This document shows positions 1 to 6,536 of a DNA stretch of 35,796 nt, piece after piece. The position numbers and the translations under genes were made by a program. The DNA is from Clostridia bacterium (GTDB taxonomy: Bacteria > Bacillota > Clostridia > Christensenellales > Borkfalkiaceae): the NCBI GenBank assembly GCA_017457225.1, contig JAFTHW010000002.1:1-35796 (forward strand), in the 5' to 3' direction. The notes under the pieces are model-generated. The model searched no databases. It was not told the DNA's origin and worked only from the letters and a program-made list of their open reading frames with translations. Positions within the stretch are counted from its first letter, which is position 1; every line of letters starts with the position of its first letter.

Positions 1-258
1 GACGGCATTGAGAAGTTCATAGCGAAGGTGAAAGCAATCACCGATATACAAGAGCTTACTCCCGAAATCGTCCGCGAATTTATTTCAAGAATTGACGTAT
101 ATGCTCCGTACCGCGAAAACAAACAGCGGCATCAGCGAATTGACATCTACTACCACGGCATTGGATATGTATTTATCCCCGAGCCCGAGGAAGTGGAAGA
201 AATGTTCCAAGAGCATTTACGTGATAGAAAAGATAATATAAAAGTAAAAACGGCATAA
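1..258 (+). CDS. Large serine recombinase, C-terminal fragment (DUF4368-like)
   Basis: This is the 3' end of a gene that begins before the window; the frame is open from base 1. The visible 85 residues (ITDIQELTPEIVREFISRID, then a YYHGIGYVFIP stretch) match the C-terminal DUF4368 region found at the end of large serine recombinases of Tn1549/TnpX-type conjugative transposons and related elements. That region lies after the recombinase zinc-beta-ribbon; the catalytic resolvase domain is not in view, so activity cannot be judged. An imperfect hairpin overlaps the stop codon, a strong terminator follows, and rex has its own promoter. The recombinase gene usually sits at one end of such elements, so the element boundary may lie between here and rex. 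Confidence 0.8.
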   Translation, partial: DGIEKFIAKVKAITDIQELTPEIVREFISRIDVYAPYRENKQRHQRIDIYYHGIGYVFIPEPEEVEEMFQEHLRDRKDNIKVKTA

Positions 259-279
259 CACCGAAATGTTATACCGTTT
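248..279. repeat. Imperfect 13-bp inverted repeat overlapping the recombinase stop
   Basis: AAACGGCATAACA (248-260) faces TGTTATACCGTTT (267-279) across a 6-nt loop, with one C-A mismatch. It contains the stop codon at 256-258. No U-run follows, so it is more likely an mRNA end structure or part of a mobile-element end than a terminator. Confidence 0.5.
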
Positions 280-296
280 CTGATTGAAAGCACGCC

Positions 297-347
297 CCTC
301 GGTGTACCTGCTCTATCGCAGGTGCACCGAGGGTTGCGCTTTTTTTT
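297..347 (+). terminator. Rho-independent terminator after the recombinase
   Basis: Arms CCTCGGTGTACCTGC (297-311) and GCAGGTGCACCGAGG (318-332) form a 15-bp stem with one G-U pair and a 6-nt loop, followed by TTGCGC and a run of eight T. It isolates rex from upstream transcription. Confidence 0.85.
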
Positions 348-358
348 GTGTAAATCGC

Positions 359-387
359 TTGATTTTTATCGATAAAAGGGGTATACT
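359..387 (+). promoter_or_regulatory. rex-adhE promoter with embedded palindrome
   Basis: The -35 TTGATT (359-364) and -10 TATACT (382-387) are 17 bp apart. The spacer holds a perfect 14-bp palindrome, TTTTATCGATAAAA (364-377), where a bound repressor would block RNA polymerase. Its overall size and AT-rich halves recall Rex operators (TTGTTAAnnnnTTAACAA type), but it lacks the terminal TTG/CAA, so autoregulation by Rex is inference. Confidence 0.65.
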
Positions 388-410
388 ATAAGAAAACGAG
401 GTGGACAGGT

Positions 411-1070
411 ATGAAAGAAACGGAAAAAAAAGAGATCTCAAAAGCGACTCTTGCCAGAATGCCGCTGTATTTGCGGTTCTTACAGGAAGAAAATTCTAAG
501 GGCGAACAATACATTTCTTCGACGGTTATTGCGCAAAATATTTCCGTATCGTCGGTGCTCGTGCGGAAAGACCTTGCGTTCGTGTCCTCGGAAGCCGGGC
601 GACCTAGACTCGGGTTTGCGATCAGTAGGCTGATCGTGGATATTGAAAAGTTCTTAGGCTACGATAATCTCTCCGATGCCGTGATTGTGGGCGCAGGGGG
701 GCTTGGTCGGGCGTTTTTGGGCTACGAGGGGTTTAAGAATAATGGGCTCAACATTCTTGCGGCGTTTGACGCGGCGAAAGGGCTCGAGGGAAAGGAAGTG
801 GCAGGGAAAAAGATCCTGCCGATGTCCGAACTTGCTACGTTCGTTCAAGAACACAGTGTGAAAATCGGGATTATTACCGTACCCAAACACGCCGCGCAAG
901 AGGTGCTCAACGCCATGGTGGAGGCGGGGATCAAAGCCGTTTGGAATTTTGCGCCCGCGCCTTTGCGCGTCCCGAAAGACGTCGTACTCAAAACCGAGGA
1001 CTTGGCGGCTTCGCTTGCCATACTCGCAGGGAAGTTGTATAGACTGCACGACGGTACGAAAGAACAGTAA
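411..1070 (+). CDS. rex: Redox-sensing transcriptional repressor Rex
   Basis: Rex senses the NADH/NAD+ ratio and represses fermentation genes; NADH binding releases it from DNA. The protein is 219 aa, close to the family norm of about 210. Residues 10-75 form the winged-helix DNA-binding part, including the family-type VRKDL segment near 51-55. The Rossmann core starts with VGAGGLGR (residues 93-100), the dinucleotide-binding glycine motif, and a C-terminal helix (LAASLAILAGKLYRLHDG) fits the dimerisation helix. The ATG at 411 follows a GAGGTGG ribosome site by 6 nt. adhE, a classic Rex target, lies 48 nt downstream with no terminator between, so the two are probably co-transcribed. The FGEFG-like segment after the recognition helix reads differently here (SSEAGRPRLGF), so operator preference may differ. 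Confidence 0.95.
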   Translation: MKETEKKEISKATLARMPLYLRFLQEENSKGEQYISSTVIAQNISVSSVLVRKDLAFVSSEAGRPRLGFAISRLIVDIEKFLGYDNLSDAVIVGAGGLGRAFLGYEGFKNNGLNILAAFDAAKGLEGKEVAGKKILPMSELATFVQEHSVKIGIITVPKHAAQEVLNAMVEAGIKAVWNFAPAPLRVPKDVVLKTEDLAASLAILAGKLYRLHDGTKEQ

Positions 1071-1118
1071 TCGCGCCGTTCCTTTTTACGCTTTGGACTC
1101 GGCGTGGAAGGGAGGAGT

Positions 1119-3740
1119 ATGAAAGAGTTAAAAGTTGGCGAGGAGCAGAAGCTCCGTGAAACCCTGCATAAAGTTAGGGCGGCGCAGGTGGAGTTTTCGT
1201 CCTATCCACAGGAAAAGGTGGATGAGATCTTTAAAGCGGCGGCTACGGCGGCGAATGCGGCGAGAATTCAGCTTGCAGAGTTGGCTGTTCGAGAAACGGG
1301 TATGGGTGTGTTTGAAGATAAAGTGCTCAAAAATCACTACGCCGCGGAATATATTTATAACCGGTATAAAAACGAAAAAACTTGTGGTGTTATCGAGCGC
1401 GACGAGGAGTCGGGCTACGTGCGTATAGCCGAATCGATTGGGGTTGCGGCGGCGGTCATTCCGACCACCAATCCTACGTCGACGGCTATTTTTAAATGTC
1501 TAATTTGCCTGAAAACGCGGAACGGGTTGATTATTTCTCCGCACCCGAGGGCGAAAAAATGTACGATCGAAGCGGCGAAAGTCGTTTTGGACGCGGCGGT
1601 CAAAGCTGGCGCGCCCGAGGGGATCATCGGCTGGATTGAAGAGCCCAGTGTGGTGTTGTCCGCCGAGTTGATGAAAGAATCAGATATTATTCTTGCCACG
1701 GGCGGGCCGCAAATGGTACGCGCAGCGTATTCTTCGGGAAAACCCGCAATCGGCGTGGGCGCGGGGAATACCCCCGCCGTCATCGATTCGTCCGCGGATA
1801 TACGGCTTGCGGTGGCGTCGGTGTTTCACTCCAAAACTTTTGACAACGGCGTGATTTGCGCTTCAGAACAGGCGGTCGTTGCGCTCGGCGACGTGTATGA
1901 AGAGTTCTTGGAAGAAGCCATCGCGCAGGGCGGACAGTTGCTCGGTGAAGAGGACTCCGGTAAATTGAAAGAGTGTATGTTCCGCGACGGGAAGCTTAAC
2001 GCCCAAGTCGTGGGGCAGACTCCGCAGAGAATCGGGGAGATTGCAGGGGTGGACGTGAAAGCGGATACCAAGGTGATTTTGGTGGAGGCGGAGTCGGTCG
2101 AAGAAGACGAGCCGTTTGCCAAAGAAAAGCTTTCGCCCGTGTTAACGTTATATAAAGCAGTGGATTTCGAGGACGCGCTGGAAAAGGCGGATCGGTTGGT
2201 GCGCGGCGGCGGATTCGGGCATACCGCGGCGATCTATATCGACGAACGTGCCGAAAACGGGCGGCTCGACGCATTTTGCGAAAAGATGAAAACGTGTCGG
2301 ATTCTCGTCAATACTCCTGCCGCGCAAGGCGGGATCGGGGATTTGTATAATTTTCGTTTGACTCCGTCGTTGACACTCGGTTGTGGATCGTGGGGTGGAA
2401 ACAGCGTTTGCGAGAACGTCGGGATTAGCGAACTCGTCAACGTAAAGACGGTTGCCGTGCGACGGGAAAATATGTTGTGGCTTCGTGTGCCCGAGAAAGT
2501 CTATTTTAAGCGCGGATGCTTGGAAACGGCGCTTCGGGAACTTAAGGACGTGTATGGAAAACAACGCGCGTTTATCGTGACGGACGGTTTCTTGTATTCG
2601 TCGGGAATGTCGGGAAAAGTGACGGAGATTTTGACGGAGTTGGGGATCGCGCATACTGAATTTTTCGACGTACAGCCCGATCCTACGCTTGCGACGGCGA
2701 AAGCGGGTGCGGAGAGAATGAAAGAGTGGAAACCCGACGTCGTGATCGCGCTGGGTGGCGGCTCGCCGATGGATGCAGCGAAGATTATGTGGGTGATGTA
2801 CGAGCATCCCGAGGTGGAGTTCCAAGATCTTGCTATGCGGTTTATGGATATTCGAAAGCGTGTGTATGCGTTCCCGAAAATGGGAGAAAAGGCAGCGTTT
2901 GTCGCGATTCCGACTACCGCAGGAACGGGGAGCGAAGTGACTCCGTTCGCCGTGATTACGGATGAGCGAACGGGGGAGAAATATCCCCTTGCCGATTACG
3001 CGCTGTTGCCGACGATGGCGATTTGCGACGTAGAGTTGATGATGAATATTCCCAAGCGCTTGACTGCTTTTGCGGGGTTTGACGCGCTTTCGCACGCAAT
3101 CGAGGCGGTAGCTTCTTTGATGGCTTCGGACTTTACGAACGGGCTTGCCTACGAGGCAATTTCCTTGCTCGTCACGTACCTGCCCAGGGCGTACGAGAAA
3201 GGAAAAGGGGATTTGATCGCTCGCGAAAAGGTCGCGAACGCCGCTACGATGTCGGGGATTGCGTTTGCGAATGCGTTTTTGGGACTGTGTCATTCTATGG
3301 CTCACAAATTGGGCGCGTATTGGCATTTGCCGCACGGTTTGGCAAACTCCTTGCTGCTTTTGGAAGTTATGAAATTCAACGCTTCCGCTAAACCGACGAA
3401 GATGGGGACGTTCCCGCAGTACGCGTATCCCGATTGTCTCTCGCGCTATGCAAAGATCGCGCAATATCTGGGCGTTGGCGGAAAGACGGAAGAAGAATCC
3501 TTTGACAATCTCCTCAAACGGATAGAGGAGTTGCAAAGGGCGTTGGAGCTTCCGCTGACGATAAAGGAAGCAATCGGGGAGAATGGTACGGAACAGGAGT
3601 TCCTTGCTTCCTTGGATAAAATGAGCAAAGATGCGTTTGACGATCAATGCACGGGCGCGAATCCCAGATATCCGCTCGTAGAAGAAATACGAGAGTTGTA
3701 TTTGCGCGCGTATTACGGAAAAGAAAATACGCAAAAATAA
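1119..3740 (+). CDS. adhE: Bifunctional aldehyde-alcohol dehydrogenase AdhE
   Basis: AdhE reduces acetyl-CoA to acetaldehyde and then to ethanol, oxidising two NADH. It is cytoplasmic and usually assembles into spirosome filaments. The protein is 873 aa, full length for the family. The N-terminal acetylating aldehyde dehydrogenase domain (about 1-430) carries the catalytic Cys near residue 247 in NGVICASEQ. The C-terminal iron-dependent alcohol dehydrogenase (about 450-873) shows GGGSPMDAAK (from about 546), GFDALSHAIEA, and metal-ligand histidines in HSMAHKLGAYWHLPHG (about 725-740). I chose the ATG at 1119 because GGGAGG lies just upstream; a GTG at 1104 in the same frame has no ribosome site. 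It lies directly after rex and ends at a strong terminator. No Rex-like palindrome is seen in the short gap, so control probably acts at the rex promoter. Confidence 0.97.
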   Translation: MKELKVGEEQKLRETLHKVRAAQVEFSSYPQEKVDEIFKAAATAANAARIQLAELAVRETGMGVFEDKVLKNHYAAEYIYNRYKNEKTCGVIERDEESGYVRIAESIGVAAAVIPTTNPTSTAIFKCLICLKTRNGLIISPHPRAKKCTIEAAKVVLDAAVKAGAPEGIIGWIEEPSVVLSAELMKESDIILATGGPQMVRAAYSSGKPAIGVGAGNTPAVIDSSADIRLAVASVFHSKTFDNGVICASEQAVVALGDVYEEFLEEAIAQGGQLLGEEDSGKLKECMFRDGKLNAQVVGQTPQRIGEIAGVDVKADTKVILVEAESVEEDEPFAKEKLSPVLTLYKAVDFEDALEKADRLVRGGGFGHTAAIYIDERAENGRLDAFCEKMKTCRILVNTPAAQGGIGDLYNFRLTPSLTLGCGSWGGNSVCENVGISELVNVKTVAVRRENMLWLRVPEKVYFKRGCLETALRELKDVYGKQRAFIVTDGFLYSSGMSGKVTEILTELGIAHTEFFDVQPDPTLATAKAGAERMKEWKPDVVIALGGGSPMDAAKIMWVMYEHPEVEFQDLAMRFMDIRKRVYAFPKMGEKAAFVAIPTTAGTGSEVTPFAVITDERTGEKYPLADYALLPTMAICDVELMMNIPKRLTAFAGFDALSHAIEAVASLMASDFTNGLAYEAISLLVTYLPRAYEKGKGDLIAREKVANAATMSGIAFANAFLGLCHSMAHKLGAYWHLPHGLANSLLLLEVMKFNASAKPTKMGTFPQYAYPDCLSRYAKIAQYLGVGGKTEEESFDNLLKRIEELQRALELPLTIKEAIGENGTEQEFLASLDKMSKDAFDDQCTGANPRYPLVEEIRELYLRAYYGKENTQK

Positions 3741-3750
3741 CACGAAAGCA

Positions 3751-3785
3751 CGCCGCCCGACGGGAGTCCGTCGGGCGGCGTTTTA
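3751..3785 (+). terminator. Terminator after adhE
   Basis: CGCCGCCCGACGG (3751-3763) pairs with CCGTCGGGCGGCG (3768-3780) across a short loop, followed by TTTT. It sits between the convergent adhE and the minus-strand amidase gene; the T-run is on the plus side only. Confidence 0.85.
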
Positions 3786-3792
3786 TGAAGAA

Positions 3793-4311
3793 TCAATCTG
3801 TTCTCGCTCCGAGAATATGCAGACAGCGGAGGCGATCGAAACGGTAAGAGGAAAGGGGGCGGTCAAACGCGTCGTACGTGTGCGCGGCAAGCAAGGGCTC
3901 GCCGCCGGAAAATCCCACGACGATGGGAGTATGATAAAAATCTCCCGTCTGTCTGCCGAATTGAACGAAATCCCCAAGCTCTAATTGCTCTATGCCGACG
4001 TCTTCAGCGAACGGACCTGCTCCGTTGCCTACGCCGACGGGAGTATTTGGACTCCCGCGGTTATTCATCAAAAAGCGGTAAAAGAATTCTACGCCCGTCC
4101 AGGCGGCGGCGCGATCGGTAGGGGAGTTATAAAACCAACCCACGTCGGGGGTATAGTTCATAACGTTGCAGCCTGCGAACAGGCATTGGGAGGCGAAGTT
4201 AGTGCAGTCCCCGCCGATGCCGGAAAAATCGTAATAAGCAGGATTGCGGGCAAATGCCCAGCGGCGCGCGTAGGCTACCGCCGCAGTTCGGTTATACGGA
4301 ATCACTCTCAT
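3793..4311 (-). CDS. Putative amidase domain protein (Amidase_6 type)
   Basis: This 172-aa protein consists of essentially one domain. YNRTAAVAYARRWA (6-19), YYDFSGIGGDCTNFASQ (26-42) and AAHTYDAFDRPLSSY (142-156) are the hallmarks of the Amidase_6 (PF12671) papain-like family. The likely nucleophile is Cys36 in GGDCTNFASQ and the likely catalytic His is His127. Such proteins are thought to cleave amide bonds, possibly in cell-wall peptides, but their substrates are mostly unknown. No signal peptide or anchor is visible, although similar domains are often C-terminal parts of secreted proteins. No ribosome site precedes the start, and a TATAGT -10-like box lies only 5 nt upstream, so the mRNA may be leaderless. 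It is transcribed alone, downstream of the cupin terminator. Confidence 0.85.
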   Translation of the reverse strand: MRVIPYNRTAAVAYARRWAFARNPAYYDFSGIGGDCTNFASQCLFAGCNVMNYTPDVGWFYNSPTDRAAAWTGVEFFYRFLMNNRGSPNTPVGVGNGAGPFAEDVGIEQLELGDFVQFGRQTGDFYHTPIVVGFSGGEPLLAAHTYDAFDRPLSSYRFDRLRCLHILGARTD

Positions 4312-4344
4312 ACTGTACTATATGTAAGTTGTGTAAAAAATGCG

Positions 4345-4380
4345 ACAAAAAAGGCGGTGATTTCATATGGAAATCACCGC
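4345..4380 (-). terminator. Terminator after the cupin gene
   Basis: An 11-bp perfect stem, GCGGTGATTTC (4354-4364) with GAAATCACCGC (4370-4380), has a 5-nt loop. Read on the minus strand it is followed by a run of T, 23 nt after the cupin stop codon. The other side is also T-rich, so it may work both ways. Confidence 0.85.
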
Positions 4381-4403
4381 GAGTTTTTAAAAATTTTGAT
4401 GAC

Positions 4404-4829
4404 TCAATCTCCCTCTAAATCCGAATCTAATTTTGTTTCGTGTATTGTTCCGAACGGATGTTGAGGAGGAGCGTAGACGGAATACAGTTTTAAAGGCTCG
4501 TGGCCTACGTTGATCACGTTGTGCCAAGTTTTTTGCGGAATAATAATTAAGCTGCTGTGATTCGCCAATCCGTAGCAACGGACGGTTGGTTTTGTTTTTC
4601 CCATATATACGCGCGCGCAACCGCTTTCAATTTGCAAAACCTGATCTACGTCTTCGTGATATTCCAAGCCAATTTCCCCGCCTACGGGGATACACATCAC
4701 CGTGACTTGTAAACGTTCTCCCGTCCAAATCGTCGTGCGAAAAGTATGGTTGAGACACACTTCGTTATGTATAGGCAGGACTTGAGGTTTTGCGCCCAAA
4801 TCCTTGTTTTGATAATCGTTAAAATCCAT
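4404..4829 (-). CDS. Small cupin-domain protein
   Basis: A 141-aa single-domain cupin. Motif 1 lies in EYHEDVDQVLQIESG (56-70), with His58 and Glu68 as likely metal ligands and Gln63 in between. Motif 2 is IIIPQKTWHNVINVG (95-109) with His103. The C-terminal YSVYAPPQHPFGTIHETK stretch is typical of the mannose-6-phosphate-isomerase-like cupin proteins common in anaerobes. Cupins of this size bind a divalent metal and may act as isomerases, dioxygenases or sugar/ligand binders; the substrate cannot be read from sequence. The second motif-1 histidine is replaced (EDVDQ rather than HxH), as in many relatives. An AAGGAGG ribosome site precedes the ATG by 7 nt. The gene has its own terminator and a curious 10-bp inverted repeat over its promoter and ribosome site. 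Confidence 0.9.
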   Translation of the reverse strand: MDFNDYQNKDLGAKPQVLPIHNEVCLNHTFRTTIWTGERLQVTVMCIPVGGEIGLEYHEDVDQVLQIESGCARVYMGKTKPTVRCYGLANHSSLIIIPQKTWHNVINVGHEPLKLYSVYAPPQHPFGTIHETKLDSDLEGD

Positions 4830-4836
4830 AGTTAAT

Positions 4837-4872
4837 CCTCCTTATGGTATTATATGCGTGGGCATAAGGAGG
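4837..4872 (-). promoter_or_regulatory. 10-bp inverted repeat enclosing the -10 box and ribosome site of the cupin gene
   Basis: CCTCCTTATG (4837-4846) and CATAAGGAGG (4863-4872) are perfect inverted repeats, 16 nt apart. On the minus strand the loop holds a consensus TATAAT, and the proximal arm is the AAGGAGG ribosome site itself. No good -35 is visible 17 bp upstream. The repeat could be an operator or, in read-through transcripts, a hairpin hiding the ribosome site. Confidence 0.6.
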
Positions 4873-4901
4873 TTGTGGCGTTTTAAGATTATTTGATATG
4901 G

Positions 4902-5597
4902 TTAATGCTTATAATGGACGTTGAGTTTGTCGTTTTCGTCTTCATAAGTGGCTAAAATAACCGTTTTCAATTCGGATTTTTCTTTGATTTTCAATTTTTT
5001 AAAAAGCCAAGACGTTGATTTTCCAATTTCGTTTAATCCCGATTTGGAAATAGCGCCGTCTACGACGAGAACGTTCGTCAAAGACGCTTTCTTGATCTTT
5101 CGCTTATCTACGTCTCCAATCACAATGGGCTTTTGCTCGCCTTTGGGTAAGACGGATAACTGACCGCTCGTTTCAAAAATTGCGTAGGCGACGTCCTGGG
5201 GATCGAAATATCCTTTTTCCCGTAACATAGAGAGTAAATCGTTGACGTCAATCTTACTTTTGTCTAATCCTTTGGATAAAATTTCTCCCTCGTAGATCAA
5301 TGGAACGGGTTTGCCTTTGAATAAACGTTTTAAGAAACTGTTTTTCCTGCCCACGAGCGCAACGAGGAACGCCAAACCAAAGAAGATAGACATCGCAATT
5401 AAATAATAATAAAACGGTCGGTCGTCGGAAAAAGACCATTCCGCCGCGATAGAGCCAAGGGAGATCCCCACGGCGTAATCAATAAATTCCAATTGCGCGA
5501 TTTGTTTTTTGCCAAGCAGCTTGGATATGATAAACAAAAAGACGAACGAGGAAAAAGAATTGATAAAGATCCAATAGATTTTAGGGATTCCAAACAT
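4902..5597 (-). CDS. DUF421 (YetF/YcaP) family membrane protein
   Basis: A 231-aa protein with three predicted N-terminal membrane segments (about 6-27, 37-53 and 62-83) and a soluble domain of about 145 residues. The segment GKKQIAQLEFIDYAVGISLGSIAAE (around 29-53) and the PVPLIYEGEI motif that opens the cytoplasmic part are typical of DUF421/YetF proteins. In sporulating Bacillota, paralogues of this family have been linked to spore membranes and permeability, but most members have no known function. The C-terminal domain (YFDPQDVAYAIFETSGQLSVLP) is the conserved YetF fold. It is probably transcribed separately from the cupin gene, 72 nt away. Its own promoter and ribosome site are weak to the eye. 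Codon use is AT-rich compared with adhE. Confidence 0.88.
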   Translation of the reverse strand: MFGIPKIYWIFINSFSSFVFLFIISKLLGKKQIAQLEFIDYAVGISLGSIAAEWSFSDDRPFYYYLIAMSIFFGLAFLVALVGRKNSFLKRLFKGKPVPLIYEGEILSKGLDKSKIDVNDLLSMLREKGYFDPQDVAYAIFETSGQLSVLPKGEQKPIVIGDVDKRKIKKASLTNVLVVDGAISKSGLNEIGKSTSWLFKKLKIKEKSELKTVILATYEDENDKLNVHYKH

Positions 5598-5705
5598 AAT
5601 CCTATTATTTGAAATAATTGGCTCGTTATACTTAAAATCTTAAAATGGTTTTATAGCGAATAAACAAAGGATTTGATTAAAAATTAAAAGAGGGGATATT
5701 TGAAC

Positions 5706-5912
5706 TTAAAAATAAAACATTTCTTCAAACTTTTTATCTAATGCGATACACAAGATCAGAGCCAATTTTGCGCTGGGATTGAATTGCCCTGTTTCAATGG
5801 AACTGATCGTATTTCTGGATACGCCCACCATATCCGCAAGTTGTTGTTGGGATATATCTTTTTCCATACGAATGGCTTTTACATTATTTTTTAAGATAAG
5901 TTTATCGTCCAT
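5706..5912 (-). CDS. Small XRE-family transcriptional regulator
   Basis: A 68-aa protein made almost entirely of a Cro/cI-type helix-turn-helix: SQQQLADMVGVSRNTISSIE (residues 20-39) is the HTH core, followed by NPSAKLALILCIALDKKFEEMF. It belongs to the short YozG-like regulators that often accompany a small membrane protein. The gene starts 2 nt after the stop of the DUF6442 gene, so the two form one operon. The shared promoter carries two near-identical palindromes placed so that binding would occlude RNA polymerase. The simplest reading is that this protein is the autorepressor; the DNA site assignment is inference. Confidence 0.9.
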   Translation of the reverse strand: MDDKLILKNNVKAIRMEKDISQQQLADMVGVSRNTISSIETGQFNPSAKLALILCIALDKKFEEMFYF

Positions 5913-5914
5913 AA

Positions 5915-6244
5915 TTACACCAAAGTCTTGATAATGAGGGCTACGGCAAACGCAACGGCGATAAGAAGCTCAAAAATACCGTAAGTAAACTTTTTCCAGT
6001 TTTTGAGTTTGACAAACAGAGTGATATTGCTGCTACCCTGCATGGTAAAATAGACAAGCCAGCCGACTAGACCAATTTCGGGAACGTGAAAAAGAAATTC
6101 ACTCGCTAAAATTAACGCTACGCATAATAAAGCCCCGACCAACATTCCAATTCGCGATGCCAGCCCAAACGCCGCCGTTTCCCGCTCGTCAAATTTTCCT
6201 GCGTTTTCTTCACGACTCTTTTCTAAAATTTCTTCTCTTTCCAT
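5915..6244 (-). CDS. DUF6442-like small membrane protein
   Basis: A 109-aa protein with an acidic soluble N-terminus (MEREEILEKSREENAGKFDERE) and three predicted membrane segments at about 30-48, 53-70 and 87-107. The opening motif and layout match the DUF6442 proteins that are regularly encoded next to short XRE regulators in Clostridia; no biochemical role is known. I chose the ATG at 6244 because AAGGAGG lies 5 nt upstream. An earlier in-frame start at 6274 would put the first ten codons across the operator and ribosome site. It is the first gene of a two-gene operon with the XRE regulator. Confidence 0.8.
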   Translation of the reverse strand: MEREEILEKSREENAGKFDERETAAFGLASRIGMLVGALLCVALILASEFLFHVPEIGLVGWLVYFTMQGSSNITLFVKLKNWKKFTYGIFELLIAVAFAVALIIKTLV

Positions 6245-6256
6245 AAGAACCTCCTT

Positions 6257-6308
6257 GCCAAGTTTACTTGGCATAACTCATTATAGCATTGCCAAGTTTA
6301 CTTGTCAA
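6257..6308 (-). promoter_or_regulatory. Consensus promoter with two palindromic operators for the DUF6442/XRE operon
   Basis: On the minus strand, TTGACA (6308-6303) and TATAAT (6285-6280) are 17 bp apart, a perfect sigma-A promoter. The palindrome GCCAAGTTTACTTGGC (6257-6272) lies just downstream of the -10, at the expected start of transcription. A second copy with one change, GCCAAGTTTACTTGTC (6291-6306), overlaps the -35 and spacer. The copies start 34 bp apart, about three helical turns, so two dimers could bind the same face. Confidence 0.85.
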
Positions 6309-6459
6309 GAGTTTTTTGCATTTTCAGAAAAATTTTTTAGAAGAGAGAAGAATACAGGATTTTCAGCCAATTTCAATCATTGCACATTTTTATTCGTAGA
6401 ATTTTTCTATTTATAGAACATTAGAAAAAATAAATAAAACGAAAAGACGTTTGTATTGG

Positions 6460-6488
6460 TTGACATCTTAAAATAAAAGGACTATAAT
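6460..6488 (+). promoter_or_regulatory. Promoter of the MFS transporter gene
   Basis: TTGACA (6460-6465) and TATAAT (6483-6488) are separated by 17 bp, full consensus. The start codon lies 48 nt further on, after a GGAAGAAGG ribosome site. The AT-rich stretch from 6310 to 6459 shows no gene or other clear element. Confidence 0.85.
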
Positions 6489-6536
6489 AAGCAAGGGTTT
6501 TAAGTTTAAATTTTTACAATAGGAAGAAGGTGTATT

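Noticed and set aside
1071-1118. Search for a separate Rex box before adhE
   Set aside because: No palindrome of the expected size is present in the 48-nt gap; control most likely acts at the rex promoter.
2148-3743. Long open frame (531 codons) on the minus strand opposite adhE
   Set aside because: It lies wholly opposite a well-recognised gene, reads as Arg/His-rich low-complexity protein and has no ribosome site or family resemblance; codon bias of adhE explains it.
3985-4464. 159-codon plus-strand frame opposite the amidase
   Set aside because: It crosses the amidase and the cupin terminator, with no ribosome site and no family match.
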